Part shown: positions 18,443 through 26,130 of the stretch, piece by piece
Layout of the letters: each line of letters starts with the position of its first letter
Position numbering within the stretch: the first letter of the stretch is position 1
From: a virus
IMG/VR virus record: IMGVR_UViG_3300031111_000016
Span: 1 to 47,819 of that record
Reading direction: 5' to 3' (one strand)
DNA: 47,819 nt
Notes under the pieces: generated by a model
The model's input: only the letters and a program-made list of their open reading frames with translations
Databases searched by the model: none
What the model was told of the DNA's origin: nothing
Program-made: the position numbers and the translations under genes

Positions 18443-18981
18443 TTTTCACCTATATTAAAGAATTCTTGACTGGCAAGTATTTCTAGTAACGCGTGGCAAT
18501 CGTCTAAGGCTCTATGGCTCTGCTTAAGATCCTTGCCAAGGAACTTTTTATATAGCTCCGTCATTTTTGGGAACTTAGCATAAGGTTCTTTATATTCTTG
18601 GATGGTATCTATTATTATCGGCGGTATTGGAAATGTTTCTAAGACTCCACTTCTTTCTAGCTCTACCTTTAGCACGCCGATATCGAATGGAGCGTTATGA
18701 GCTATAAGCATATTCACGTCATAGAAGAAGTCTTCAAGTTGCGGAAGATACTCATTAAACGTTGGCATTCCCGTGAGATCATCGCCAGTTATTCCTGTTA
18801 TCTTTGTTATGATTTCAGGGATAGGTATCTTTGGGTTAATAAGCTGGCTAAGTTCTCCACGAACGTCTCCATCCTGGATAAAGATAGCTCCTATCTCAAT
18901 AATATGGGGCTGCTCTTCTATAGCGGTTACTTGAGGTTTAAGCAATCCGGTAGTTTCTAAGTCAAATATTATTGCATTCAT
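18439..18981 (-). CDS. dnaQ: DnaQ-like 3'-5' exonuclease (polymerase epsilon subunit type)
   Basis: 180 residues with the DEDDh set: FDLETTG (Asp7, Glu9), AHNAPFD, and HRALDDCHA at the end. This family removes mismatched 3' ends. The gene is directly upstream of and translationally coupled to the polymerase gene, so the two products very likely form a proofreading pair. The upstream region (GACGAGTAAAAAAA) is a mediocre ribosome binding site. It contains the motif GATAGGTATC at 18830, in the codons for KIPIP. Confidence 0.92.
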   Translation of the reverse strand: MNAIIFDLETTGLLKPQVTAIEEQPHIIEIGAIFIQDGDVRGELSQLINPKIPIPEIITKITGITGDDLTGMPTFNEYLPQLEDFFYDVNMLIAHNAPFDIGVLKVELERSGVLETFPIPPIIIDTIQEYKEPYAKFPKMTELYKKFLGKDLKQSHRALDDCHALLEILASQEFFNIGEK

Positions 18982-18986
18982 TTTTT

Positions 18987-19694
18987 TTACTCGTCTTTCA
19001 TTTTAGATTCTAACATCGCGGCGTATACAGCTATGTCGTGGATGCTATCTTTATGAGCAAAGCCGCTATTAGCGAACCTTACTAGCTTAACGCAGATAAG
19101 AAAGAACGGGTGGAACAGAGCGAAACTCTGATGGCCTTTTAACGATAAGCCGTCAGGAAAGATGGCTTTCATAAGATTCGCTGTTCTTCCGGTAGAGTCT
19201 CCATATTCTTTAGCGCGTTGAACATGGGTCTTTTTCATATCATCGAGTATCTTTTCTACTTTATCCTTTCTCTCTATTCGTTCAGATATGGATATCACTT
19301 CTGAAGGGATGCCATATTTTTTATACATCTCTACGATTCTGGGATCATCATCATAGGCCTGCTCTATATTAAAAATGTCAAGAACAGATTTTAAGAAGTC
19401 CTCTTTAATTATATACCCAGGCCTGTGATCTCCTGTCGAGCGCATGAATATAAGGCATCTATCTGGAATCCCTTTAGAAGCCATCCAACGTTTTGTTTCG
19501 TCTATCCATTTAACTGGTCTTCCGGTAAAGATAGCTATCTTACCTTTGTAGTCTTTCCATAAATGTTCATTAGCGACATGGTCATCTTCGCATAACGAAT
19601 TATATTTTTCAAAGTCTCCTTCGACTAAAAAATGTTCTCTATGACGATGGTCGCTTATACAATTATCTAGGTCAAGAATCATTAAGTTGTCCAT
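18987..19694 (-). CDS. HAD phosphatase (PNKP-like) fused to a DUF6378-like nucleotide-metabolism domain
   Basis: 235 residues. The N-terminal half is a HAD-fold phosphatase of the polynucleotide-kinase 3'-phosphatase type: LDLDN (motif I), FTGRP (motif II), MRSTGDHRPGYIIK (motif III region) and DDDPR (motif IV). From about residue 148 an all-helical domain follows with RAKEYGD and KDSIHDIAVYA, the pattern of the phage DUF6378/DUF1599 family, thought to resemble all-alpha NTP pyrophosphohydrolases. Substrate unknown; a nucleotide or a DNA end is likely. The start has AAGGA upstream and overlaps its paralogue by 13 bases. Confidence 0.75.
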   Translation of the reverse strand: MDNLMILDLDNCISDHRHREHFLVEGDFEKYNSLCEDDHVANEHLWKDYKGKIAIFTGRPVKWIDETKRWMASKGIPDRCLIFMRSTGDHRPGYIIKEDFLKSVLDIFNIEQAYDDDPRIVEMYKKYGIPSEVISISERIERKDKVEKILDDMKKTHVQRAKEYGDSTGRTANLMKAIFPDGLSLKGHQSFALFHPFFLICVKLVRFANSGFAHKDSIHDIAVYAAMLESKMKDE

Positions 19695-19981
19695 AGCGTT
19701 TCCTTAGAAGTGATATTAAGAAGTGATATTGCGTTTAGCGCAATTTGGCGGATACTAGCTTGACTTGAAAGATCCCCACTAGATAGCTTAACTAGATTAA
19801 CGCACATAAGATAGAACAGGTGGAACCTTTCTAAAGACGGTGCGTCATTAAGATCCTCAAATCCTTTTGGGAAAAGAACCTTCATTAGTTTGGCAACAGT
19901 GGCCGGCACGTCTCCGTGTATAATATATTCTTGCTGATAGGTATCTTCTAAACCTGACAGGATCTCTGAAACGTTATTCAT
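19682..19981 (-). CDS. Paralogue of the DUF6378-like domain, probably degenerate
   Basis: 99 residues that align along their whole length with the C-terminal domain of the next gene: both share a GD turn, LMK.LFP.G, a LERFHLFYLMCVNLVK or HPFFLICVKLVR helix, and SI..IA..A. The acidic residues of the partner's EYGD and KDSxxDIA motifs are replaced here (IHGD, QASIRQIA), so metal or substrate binding may be lost. It may be a regulatory or dimer partner. The start has AGGAG upstream and overlaps the previous gene by 8 bases. Confidence 0.7.
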   Translation of the reverse strand: MNNVSEILSGLEDTYQQEYIIHGDVPATVAKLMKVLFPKGFEDLNDAPSLERFHLFYLMCVNLVKLSSGDLSSQASIRQIALNAISLLNITSKETLWTT

Positions 19982-20327
19982 TTCTAGCTCCTTTAAGCTT
20001 TTCTAAAAGCTCTATAACAGCTGCGATAGGATCCTCATCACTTCCTATATAAGATTCTTTTCCCGGCCCATCCAGGGTTACTATAGCAAGCCATCTAATA
20101 CCGTTAAAGGTTATAGACGCCAAAGCTCCTGGGAACCTTCTTAAGATAACCGCTAATATATCAGTAGCGGTATAGGATCTTATAAGGTCGGGAGAATCTT
20201 CCATGTCCATCGGCATCGTTAAAAGTTTCCTGGACTCTTTGTGAAAGAACAGATTTACAGGTTCATCATCAAGAGTTATCGGGATAGCTATCTTTTCGCT
20301 TTCTTCAAAATCAGTGTGCCATCTCAT
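19974..20327 (-). CDS. Hypothetical protein
   Basis: 117 residues from the ATG at 20327, chosen because AAAGGA lies seven bases upstream; the frame is open for another 33 bases but without a site and into the methyltransferase gene. Mixed alpha/beta with a strand-rich core (ASITFNGIRWLAIVTLDGPG) and a C-terminal helix. No family recognised. It sits between the methyltransferase and the DUF6378 pair in a tightly packed operon. Confidence 0.6.
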   Translation of the reverse strand: MRWHTDFEESEKIAIPITLDDEPVNLFFHKESRKLLTMPMDMEDSPDLIRSYTATDILAVILRRFPGALASITFNGIRWLAIVTLDGPGKESYIGSDEDPIAAVIELLEKLKGARNE

Positions 20328-20329
20328 TA

Positions 20330-20827
20330 TTATATCCTTTCTAGTTGGGTCATTAAGCACAGGTTTCTTTCGGCTATCCCGATGATGACGTTAACGCGAA
20401 TGTTAAAAAGCCACGGCGTTTCTCTATTACCTATGTAAGTATCGTCATAAAATAAATTGTTATATACGTCTTCAGTCCAGAATGATTTATGATCTAGGTT
20501 CTGGAATGCTAAAGATCCTATCCTGTGCGGTACGACTATATTCATGGTTCCTCCGCGTTTTAGAACCCTTTCACATTCTCTAAGGATCTTTATAACTTGT
20601 TCTCCGGTAAAATGCTCAAGAAAATGATAAGCGTGGATAGTATCAACGCATTCATCGTTATACGGGATAGGATCTTTAGTGGCATCCCATTCTGGAAGAT
20701 CTAAGTTTATTGCATTTTCTATGTTAGAAAATCCAGCCCCAAGATTTAACTGTTCTCCGCGCGGGCTTATAAGTGTAGATATCTCTCTTTTCATTCCCAG
20801 TAAGAAAAAGTCTTGTATAGTCCACAT
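20330..20827 (-). CDS. Class I SAM-dependent methyltransferase
   Basis: 165 residues. LNLGAGFSNIENAINLDLP is the SAM-binding motif I with an acidic end to the second strand (NLDL), DTIHAYHFLEHF is the motif IV region, and RVLKRGGTMNIVVPH is the characteristic motif after it. This is the Methyltransf_11-like fold that acts on small molecules, lipids or sugars. I see no DPPY/NPPY or PC motif, so it is not a classical DNA methyltransferase. AAAGGA precedes the start and the gene is joined to ThyX by TAATG. Substrate unknown. Confidence 0.8.
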   Translation of the reverse strand: MWTIQDFFLLGMKREISTLISPRGEQLNLGAGFSNIENAINLDLPEWDATKDPIPYNDECVDTIHAYHFLEHFTGEQVIKILRECERVLKRGGTMNIVVPHRIGSLAFQNLDHKSFWTEDVYNNLFYDDTYIGNRETPWLFNIRVNVIIGIAERNLCLMTQLERI

Positions 20828-21522
20828 TATTCCATTCCTTTCATCTTATCGATTGATCGCAGTAAAGATAGTCTATCTTCATATTCAATGTCCAAGTTAT
20901 TTATCTTCTCTTCTAAGATAGATACCTCATTAACGGGTAATATAAAATCTTTAGCCCATGGATGAACCTTTAAGATCTCTTCTATCATTAACTCTGTCAC
21001 AGATCTTATTTCGCTCGTGTTTCTCGGCCCCAGCCTGCTTTTTACTAACTGGGCTATAGTCCTTAAATTAAACTTGGCCACTATATTTGTAGATACGTTA
21101 GTCGGCAAGATACCTCTGGCATCTTCAATATTAAGATCCTCTCTATCTAAGAGATGCCTGTATAAATCTTTTGTGTATTGGATCCATCTGAGCAAGCTAG
21201 GATCCCTTTCTGTTAACGCAGAAGCGTGAACATAATCAAACTCAGACATTTCTACGTAAGCGTGAGACTGCTGAGCATAGGATCCTGTTCGTGTTCTTAC
21301 TAGCTGGTGGGTAAAGGCACGGGACACCCCAGTTATACAAAAAGTATAGTCTACAAACTCCCAAGAAGATTTTATAGACGATATGACTCTACTAAGATCT
21401 ATATCATCTTCTTTATCTACGAGATCCTTAAAGCGGCCAGGTTCAAGGCCAAGTCTAGCATTCTTAGTGAATACTAGTAAGGCCTTCGCATTTTGGGTAT
21501 AGTTAATAAGATCCACTTTCAT
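20827..21522 (-). CDS. thyX: FAD-dependent thymidylate synthase ThyX
   Basis: 231 residues. The family signature is RHR followed by seven residues and Ser; here it reads RTRTGSYAQQS (Arg76, Thr77, Arg78, Ser86), so the usual histidine is threonine. The second conserved region, LPTNVSTNIVAKFNLRTIAQ then RLGPRNTSEIR, matches the active-site helix that binds dUMP. ThyX makes dTMP from dUMP with FAD and methylene-tetrahydrofolate. AAAGGAG precedes the ATG. With its own polymerase and primase in the same operon, the phage secures thymidylate for replication. Confidence 0.9.
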   Translation of the reverse strand: MKVDLINYTQNAKALLVFTKNARLGLEPGRFKDLVDKEDDIDLSRVISSIKSSWEFVDYTFCITGVSRAFTHQLVRTRTGSYAQQSHAYVEMSEFDYVHASALTERDPSLLRWIQYTKDLYRHLLDREDLNIEDARGILPTNVSTNIVAKFNLRTIAQLVKSRLGPRNTSEIRSVTELMIEEILKVHPWAKDFILPVNEVSILEEKINNLDIEYEDRLSLLRSIDKMKGME

Positions 21523-21830
21523 TGTGGTCTCCTTTCGTAGTTATTTTTTACTTGTATATTTTCCAGTTCATCTTCCTTTGACTTAATCCAAAGATCCCTG
21601 GCCAACTTAGCCGTTTCCATTTCTAGATCAGACGTTTTATATCGAGAACAGAAATGCGTTGAGGATACATCTACCGGCGTAGGATCTAAGTGGCATTTGA
21701 TAATATCTCCGCTTAACCTCGCCTTGGAATATCGACAACCGGAACAAGTATAATGTATAAAACTGCTTAATGGCGCAAATGCCTCCAGGTCGTCATCGTT
21801 ATTTCTCTTGATATAAAGTTGCGTTATCAT
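21519..21830 (-). CDS. Small four-cysteine protein, probable zinc-binding
   Basis: 103 residues from the ATG at 21830 (AAAGGA upstream). CSGC, then IIKCHLDP, then HFCSRY gives the same cysteine layout as the protein at 14485-14679. A helical, acidic C-terminus follows. The stop overlaps the ThyX start. Function unknown; small zinc proteins of this kind are common in phage early regions. Confidence 0.6.
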   Translation of the reverse strand: MITQLYIKRNNDDDLEAFAPLSSFIHYTCSGCRYSKARLSGDIIKCHLDPTPVDVSSTHFCSRYKTSDLEMETAKLARDLWIKSKEDELENIQVKNNYERRPQ

Positions 21831-21843
21831 AATAAGATCCTTT

Positions 21844-21963
21844 CTAGTGCAGCCAATTTTGGTTTTCAATAAAGGTGATTAAAAAATAAACTCCAATCAA
21901 GCAAGCAGAGAAGAAAGCGGCGCAAATCATAAAATACAATATGTCTCTCATAAAGCTTTTCAT
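21844..21963 (-). CDS. 39-residue membrane protein
   Basis: The reading frame MKSFMRDILYFMICAAFFSA continues through CLIGVYFLITF and ends ENQNWLH. It is almost entirely one or two membrane helices. AAAGGATAAACAAA precedes the ATG with good spacing, and the gene exactly fills the gap between the two neighbours. Function unknown. Too short for most gene finders. Confidence 0.65.
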   Translation of the reverse strand: MKSFMRDILYFMICAAFFSACLIGVYFLITFIENQNWLH

Positions 21964-21968
21964 TTTGT

Positions 21969-22151
21969 TTATCCTTTATTGCTAAGATCTTCCATAATAA
22001 GATCCGCGATTATGTGCTTAAGAACATCAAGCACTTTCTTTTTTGTGTCAGAGTCAGCAATACGATAAGCGCGATCTATAATACTACCTGTTGCGATAGT
22101 AGCATAGCGACCGGGCTTTATGGGTACTCCATCGTACATTTCTTCAGTCAT
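21969..22151 (-). CDS. Small hypothetical protein
   Basis: 60 residues. It starts within the stop of the primase-helicase gene (TAATG), so translation is coupled. An N-terminal strand-rich half (YDGVPIKPGRYATIATGSII) is followed by a charged helix (DTKKKVLDVLKHIIADLI). No family recognised. Confidence 0.55.
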   Translation of the reverse strand: MTEEMYDGVPIKPGRYATIATGSIIDRAYRIADSDTKKKVLDVLKHIIADLIMEDLSNKG

Positions 22152-24313
22152 TAAAAAGGCTCCTTATCTAATTCGTTTATGGGATCCCAGTCTTCTGGCA
22201 ATCCAGGCTTCGCATATACCACTACTTTCTTAGATCCTATCCTCCAACGGCCGTCTTTAGCGGTAGACCTTACCATTGAATAACCTAGTCGGCCCATCGA
22301 TGGAGCCATGCGCCTTCTTACATTACCGTCTTTCTCTCCATTAGCTATAGCCTTCGTAGTTATCCAATCCGACCTTACCGCTATAGGGTTGCCAAGCTCA
22401 TCAAGAATATCATCGAGCCATTGATCTCCACTCATTCCACCTGCTACGATAGTAGCGTGGGCATCGGTCTTTCGCTGCCCGTTACTAGGTGAAAAATTTG
22501 TAAGATCCCTGGCCATTAAGAAAGCGGCTACGTGCGAAGATCCATCATCAAGATACCACTCCCAAAGAGCAGTGAAATAATCACGCCTTTTAAAGGGATC
22601 TTTAAGGCCCATCTCTTCTAAAGTTGCCGCTTGCATAACATCATATCGCCTGTCATCAGGCGGTATATAAATGCCTTCAGCTAAATGGTTGGTGGTAATT
22701 ATAACTCCGCAGTGCATACGGACGCTATATTTTTGACCGTATTTAGGATTGATCTGACAGACGTCAGGCAGTCCCGCTATAAGCACTTTGGTCTTTTCGT
22801 TAAATGCCCATTTGGTCATTTCGTGAAGATTGGCCGCTTCGTTAATCCTAACCACTGTCGCCGCCGCGAATTCATTAAAGGACGATTCCAGCGCCGATGG
22901 ATCTATGTTTGCAAAGTTCCAGATACCTATCGCAGGAGTGCAGAATTCAATAGCGGTGTCTTTTCCAACTCCTTGCTGCCCTGATATAAGTAAAGCAAAT
23001 CTGGGCTTCTCTTCTGGACTCTGGGCGCGGTGGGCCATATAGTTGAGAAACTGGTCGGCGTCTCCTTCTCTATTGAGCATAAGGTTTATGTGTTCTAAAA
23101 ATGGTTGAGCTAGTCTAGGATCCCCCAGTTCGATGTCAGGCCTCCTATAAGAGTTGAACATCGCAGCGCCTTCTACCGTTATGATCTCACCATCACGGTA
23201 GTCGTAACCTTTAATGTAATCTTCTTCTATGATAGGATCGCAGGTCATAGACGTTATAAGACGGTTTTGCTTAAGCCAGTCAGAAGCCTTAAGGATCTTA
23301 CCATCTTCATTAACCGGAGACACCGCTGAGTCAACAGCGGCGCCTAGCCAATAGCTATTAGTCGGCCTATAGATATAGTTATTACCAGGCGCAAAATACA
23401 GGAAGTTGTCTATTGGAACTTCTCCCTGCTTCGGCGCCCAGCCGTTATCTAAAGCCGCCTTAACTATCGTTCCTAGCGTTAACTCCGAATCGGATACCTG
23501 CTGAGATATCTCATAGAAGCATTCGTGCATAATCTTATCGTGATTTCGGGAACGTTTACCGCTCCACTTATCGGCCCACTCGTTATAGACTCTCCACGCT
23601 TCATCTATTCGATCAAAGGCGCGTCCTAAGATTATGCCGACTGATCTCCAGAGATCCCTGTCATCGGCAGGAACGAACGATAGCATATATTCAACCTGTT
23701 CGATAGTATACTTGCTGCGATGCAAGTCATCCTTTCGTGGCCTGCCTCTACGTTCCTTTCTAGAAGCTAAATAACCGGGAAGATCTGCCAGCGGTTCTTC
23801 GTTAATCCACTTATATTCTTTACCAGATAGATGGATACTTGGCGGCGCCACGATGTATCCACCATCGTTCCTAGTATCTATCCCTTTGCCTAAATAATTA
23901 GCCGCTGTTTTTACGGCGGCATTATACTTAAAGATTAAGTGCATTCCACCGGATCCGGTCTGAGACGCCAACGTAACAGGTTCTCCATGTTCAGATACTA
24001 TCTCAGACCACGACTCCGCGCCAAATTTACCATCTCCTATATCTATATCGATAACAGTAATACCGGATTTTTGTCCAGTAAGGATAGCTATATTAGATGG
24101 TTTAGATCCCTGATTAAACCACTTATCGAGAATAGTAAGATCCCTGCTGGCATCCTTAAGGCCTCTTTGGGTCTTAGGATGTTTACCTATATCAGTGCAA
24201 GAGATCCTACCGCAAGAGCACGTGCCGTCTTTTAAGACGCTATACAGAGGGAATACGTACCACCCCTTCTCTACGTAGTTTATTGCCGCTTGGTGTATTT
24301 TATTCACGGGCAT
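22151..24313 (-). CDS. Bifunctional primase-polymerase fused to SF3-like helicase
   Basis: 720 residues. The N-terminal Prim-Pol domain (about residues 1-190) shows GWYVFPLY, GKHP, VIDIDIGDG (catalytic aspartates), GGMHLIF and GGYIVAPPS in the order expected for the bifunctional primase/polymerase family. A PriCT-like helical region follows (residues 200-290, VEYMLSFVPADDRDLWRSVG). The C-terminal ATPase has GQQGVGKDT (Walker A, 445-453), a strand ending VVRINE and the TTNH sensor, as in the DUF5906/D5-like helicases. The protein should prime and unwind at the phage origin. AAGGACTT precedes the ATG. A terminator hairpin lies just upstream, so its level may be set separately from the preceding genes. 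Confidence 0.9.
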   Translation of the reverse strand: MPVNKIHQAAINYVEKGWYVFPLYSVLKDGTCSCGRISCTDIGKHPKTQRGLKDASRDLTILDKWFNQGSKPSNIAILTGQKSGITVIDIDIGDGKFGAESWSEIVSEHGEPVTLASQTGSGGMHLIFKYNAAVKTAANYLGKGIDTRNDGGYIVAPPSIHLSGKEYKWINEEPLADLPGYLASRKERRGRPRKDDLHRSKYTIEQVEYMLSFVPADDRDLWRSVGIILGRAFDRIDEAWRVYNEWADKWSGKRSRNHDKIMHECFYEISQQVSDSELTLGTIVKAALDNGWAPKQGEVPIDNFLYFAPGNNYIYRPTNSYWLGAAVDSAVSPVNEDGKILKASDWLKQNRLITSMTCDPIIEEDYIKGYDYRDGEIITVEGAAMFNSYRRPDIELGDPRLAQPFLEHINLMLNREGDADQFLNYMAHRAQSPEEKPRFALLISGQQGVGKDTAIEFCTPAIGIWNFANIDPSALESSFNEFAAATVVRINEAANLHEMTKWAFNEKTKVLIAGLPDVCQINPKYGQKYSVRMHCGVIITTNHLAEGIYIPPDDRRYDVMQAATLEEMGLKDPFKRRDYFTALWEWYLDDGSSHVAAFLMARDLTNFSPSNGQRKTDAHATIVAGGMSGDQWLDDILDELGNPIAVRSDWITTKAIANGEKDGNVRRRMAPSMGRLGYSMVRSTAKDGRWRIGSKKVVVYAKPGLPEDWDPINELDKEPF

Positions 24314-24332
24314 AAGTCCTTAAATAGAATAA

Positions 24333-24355
24333 GGGAGAACCAAATCGGTTCTCCC
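24333..24355 (-). terminator. Intra-operon rho-independent terminator
   Basis: GGGAGAACC pairs perfectly with GGTTCTCCC around a 5-base loop, followed on the minus strand by TTATTCTATTT. It lies between the ssDNA-binding gene and the primase-helicase gene, where partial termination would lower helicase expression relative to the binding protein. Confidence 0.75.
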
Positions 24356-24364
24356 CTATTAAGG

Positions 24365-25117
24365 TTAAAATCCAGTGGCAGCCTCTTCTTCAGGCTCCTG
24401 TGTCTTTACTTCTCCTTCGTTAACCTGGGCATTAAATTTTCCTGCCCGATGATAAAGATCCAAATCCGTTATCGCTTCAGGTTTGGATATCTTAACGCTC
24501 CACCAAGATCCTTTTGCATTCTCCTCTTTTTCCGTGGTTAGCGTGTACATGTGAGAGAAGCTAGGTGGCGTAAAGGTTCCATTGGCGCCTTCCATCTCGA
24601 TACCGCCGATCAAGCTCATCCAACGTTTTGACTTTTTGATCTGCGTCGATGTAAGACTAAGCACCGCTGGATACCAAGATCCATTTGATCCCTCTACCAA
24701 CACATAGTGTTCACGCGTATCCTTAAGGTGGTCACCATTCTCCATGACCAAAGTTCCGTCATCATTAACATCGTAAGCCACTTCACCGGAGTCTACATCG
24801 AAAGGTTTATATGATCCCTTATAACCGCCGCCAGCCTCTCTTGGAGTCCAGCGAAGATACTTGCGCTGGAAGGCGCAGGGGATCACGCGCACTTCATCGT
24901 AGATCTCTTCGGTAATTGTATTACAGATAAGACCCGGCTTTGCTCCCTTTACGGTGTCCAACTGAGGAGAGAGTCCTTGGAGAACTACTAGAAAAGGAAT
25001 AGCATAGCTATCTTTATCGGCATTCTCCATTCCTTTTCCGGCATCGTGTTCGAACATAGAGGGATCCATCAACTCTGCCGTCTTACGAGTGGCGACTTCT
25101 GTTTTCTTGCTAGCCAT
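24365..25117 (-). CDS. Probable single-stranded DNA-binding protein
   Basis: 250 residues. The arrangement DPSMFEHDAGKGMENADKDS, then IPFLVVLQGLSP, GAKPGLICN and VRVIPCAFQRKYLRWTPRE, followed by a strand-rich middle and an acidic tail (EPEEEAATGF), is that of a phage family usually found beside replication genes and thought to bind ssDNA. The acidic C-terminal tail is typical of such proteins and would contact the polymerase or primase. AAGGAG precedes the ATG. The gene is the immediate upstream neighbour of the primase-helicase. Confidence 0.6.
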   Translation of the reverse strand: MASKKTEVATRKTAELMDPSMFEHDAGKGMENADKDSYAIPFLVVLQGLSPQLDTVKGAKPGLICNTITEEIYDEVRVIPCAFQRKYLRWTPREAGGGYKGSYKPFDVDSGEVAYDVNDDGTLVMENGDHLKDTREHYVLVEGSNGSWYPAVLSLTSTQIKKSKRWMSLIGGIEMEGANGTFTPPSFSHMYTLTTEKEENAKGSWWSVKISKPEAITDLDLYHRAGKFNAQVNEGEVKTQEPEEEAATGF

Positions 25118-25127
25118 AATTAACTCC

Positions 25128-25622
25128 TTACTTGATTCTTGTTTTCCACACGGGATAGGCGCCGAACAGATCTAACGGAACATCTGCGCCATTAGCTATT
25201 TGCTCCTTAAGAAAGGCCTTAAGCGTTTGTGGGTGTACGCTTTCTTTATATACAGAATTGTAATTACGCTCATGTAACTCACCGTGCAGCTTTATAGCCT
25301 CATCAGCTTCGCCTTTCGGAAATGAAAGGCTAACTTCTGCGCGACATATAGATCCATGCCCATTATTAAGAAGCCATAAGATGGCTTTGTCATATTTCTC
25401 GGCAGGGATCCTGGCGTATACATCCTGCTTGACAGATACCTCTCTACCATCTTCAAGAGTGAGTTTAGAGATACCTATCTCCTGCATCATAGAAGGGATA
25501 GTTTCTTCACGAAGGAGTCGGGCACGCTCACGCGCACCCTTTAACTCCTCTTCTATCCTTTCCACTACAGCTTGACGTTCGTCTAGAAGGCTGATGGCCT
25601 TCACTATTTCATTTAGAGTCAT
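25128..25622 (-). CDS. Conserved phage coiled-coil protein of the replication region
   Basis: 164 residues from the ATG at 25622 (GAGGTGGTCT upstream); an earlier TTG in frame is less convincing. Residues 5-50 form a charged coiled coil (DERQAVVERIEEELKGARER). The middle contains GISKLTLEDGREVSVKQDVYA and a helix (YDKAILWLLNNGHG). Proteins with this layout commonly lie next to phage ssDNA-binding genes, but their role is not known to me. It overlaps the previous gene by about 14 bases. Confidence 0.6.
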   Translation of the reverse strand: MTLNEIVKAISLLDERQAVVERIEEELKGARERARLLREETIPSMMQEIGISKLTLEDGREVSVKQDVYARIPAEKYDKAILWLLNNGHGSICRAEVSLSFPKGEADEAIKLHGELHERNYNSVYKESVHPQTLKAFLKEQIANGADVPLDLFGAYPVWKTRIK

Positions 25623-26130
25623 AGACCACCTCAAACTTCACACCTTCAAAAGTTAACTTGCCGACCATCTTAAGATCCTTGCGAAACTTCTCACATTTTT
25701 TTTCGTCAAGTCCAAGCTCCTGGAAAGCTTTATATGTCGAACGATACTCAACGCCATCGGCCTTAACTCTATTACGAGTACGTTGAGCAAGGAAAGGATC
25801 GTATCCCTTCGGAACCGGCAATCGCTTACGGCGCTTCTCACCCTTCTCTCTACGGTGCGGCAGGGGCAAGCCGTCTACCTTCTTAGGAGACTTCTTGGCA
25901 CCTCTAGCAGGGATCCTTACCTTAGGAGCGGCATCCTTCTTAGGAGCCTTCTCTGGCTTCGGAACAGTCATCTGAGCGGCCAGGACTCTCTTAACGGCAA
26001 GAGCTTTAGAAGCTATCCGCTTCACTTTCTTCCCGGTAAGGCGGTTATAAAGGGCGACCAGTTCAGCAACGGTCAGTTCGTTCAGAACCTCTTGGGTCCA
26101 CTTCTTTGTGTTCTTCTTCTTAGAGGCCAT
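25609..26130 (-). CDS. Basic lysine-rich protein, possible DNA-binding
   Basis: 173 residues. About residues 10-50 (ELTVAELVALYNRLTGKKVK, then RIASKALAVKRV) form a small helical domain that I have seen in other phage and bacterial proteins. A very Lys/Arg/Pro-rich linker follows (KKSPKKVDGLPLPHRREKGE and beyond). The C-terminus (YRSTYKAFQELGLDEKKCEK) carries a second small domain. High charge suggests nucleic-acid binding or packing, comparable to nucleoid-like proteins; this is inference. AAAGGATTTAATC precedes the start. Confidence 0.5.
   Translation of the reverse strand: MASKKKNTKKWTQEVLNELTVAELVALYNRLTGKKVKRIASKALAVKRVLAAQMTVPKPEKAPKKDAAPKVRIPARGAKKSPKKVDGLPLPHRREKGEKRRKRLPVPKGYDPFLAQRTRNRVKADGVEYRSTYKAFQELGLDEKKCEKFRKDLKMVGKLTFEGVKFEVVYDSK

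Noticed and set aside
20330-20827. Methyltransferase as the DNA methylase that explains the repeated words
   Set aside because: It lacks NPPY/DPPY and PC motifs and belongs to a small-molecule type of fold, so there is no support for DNA methylation.
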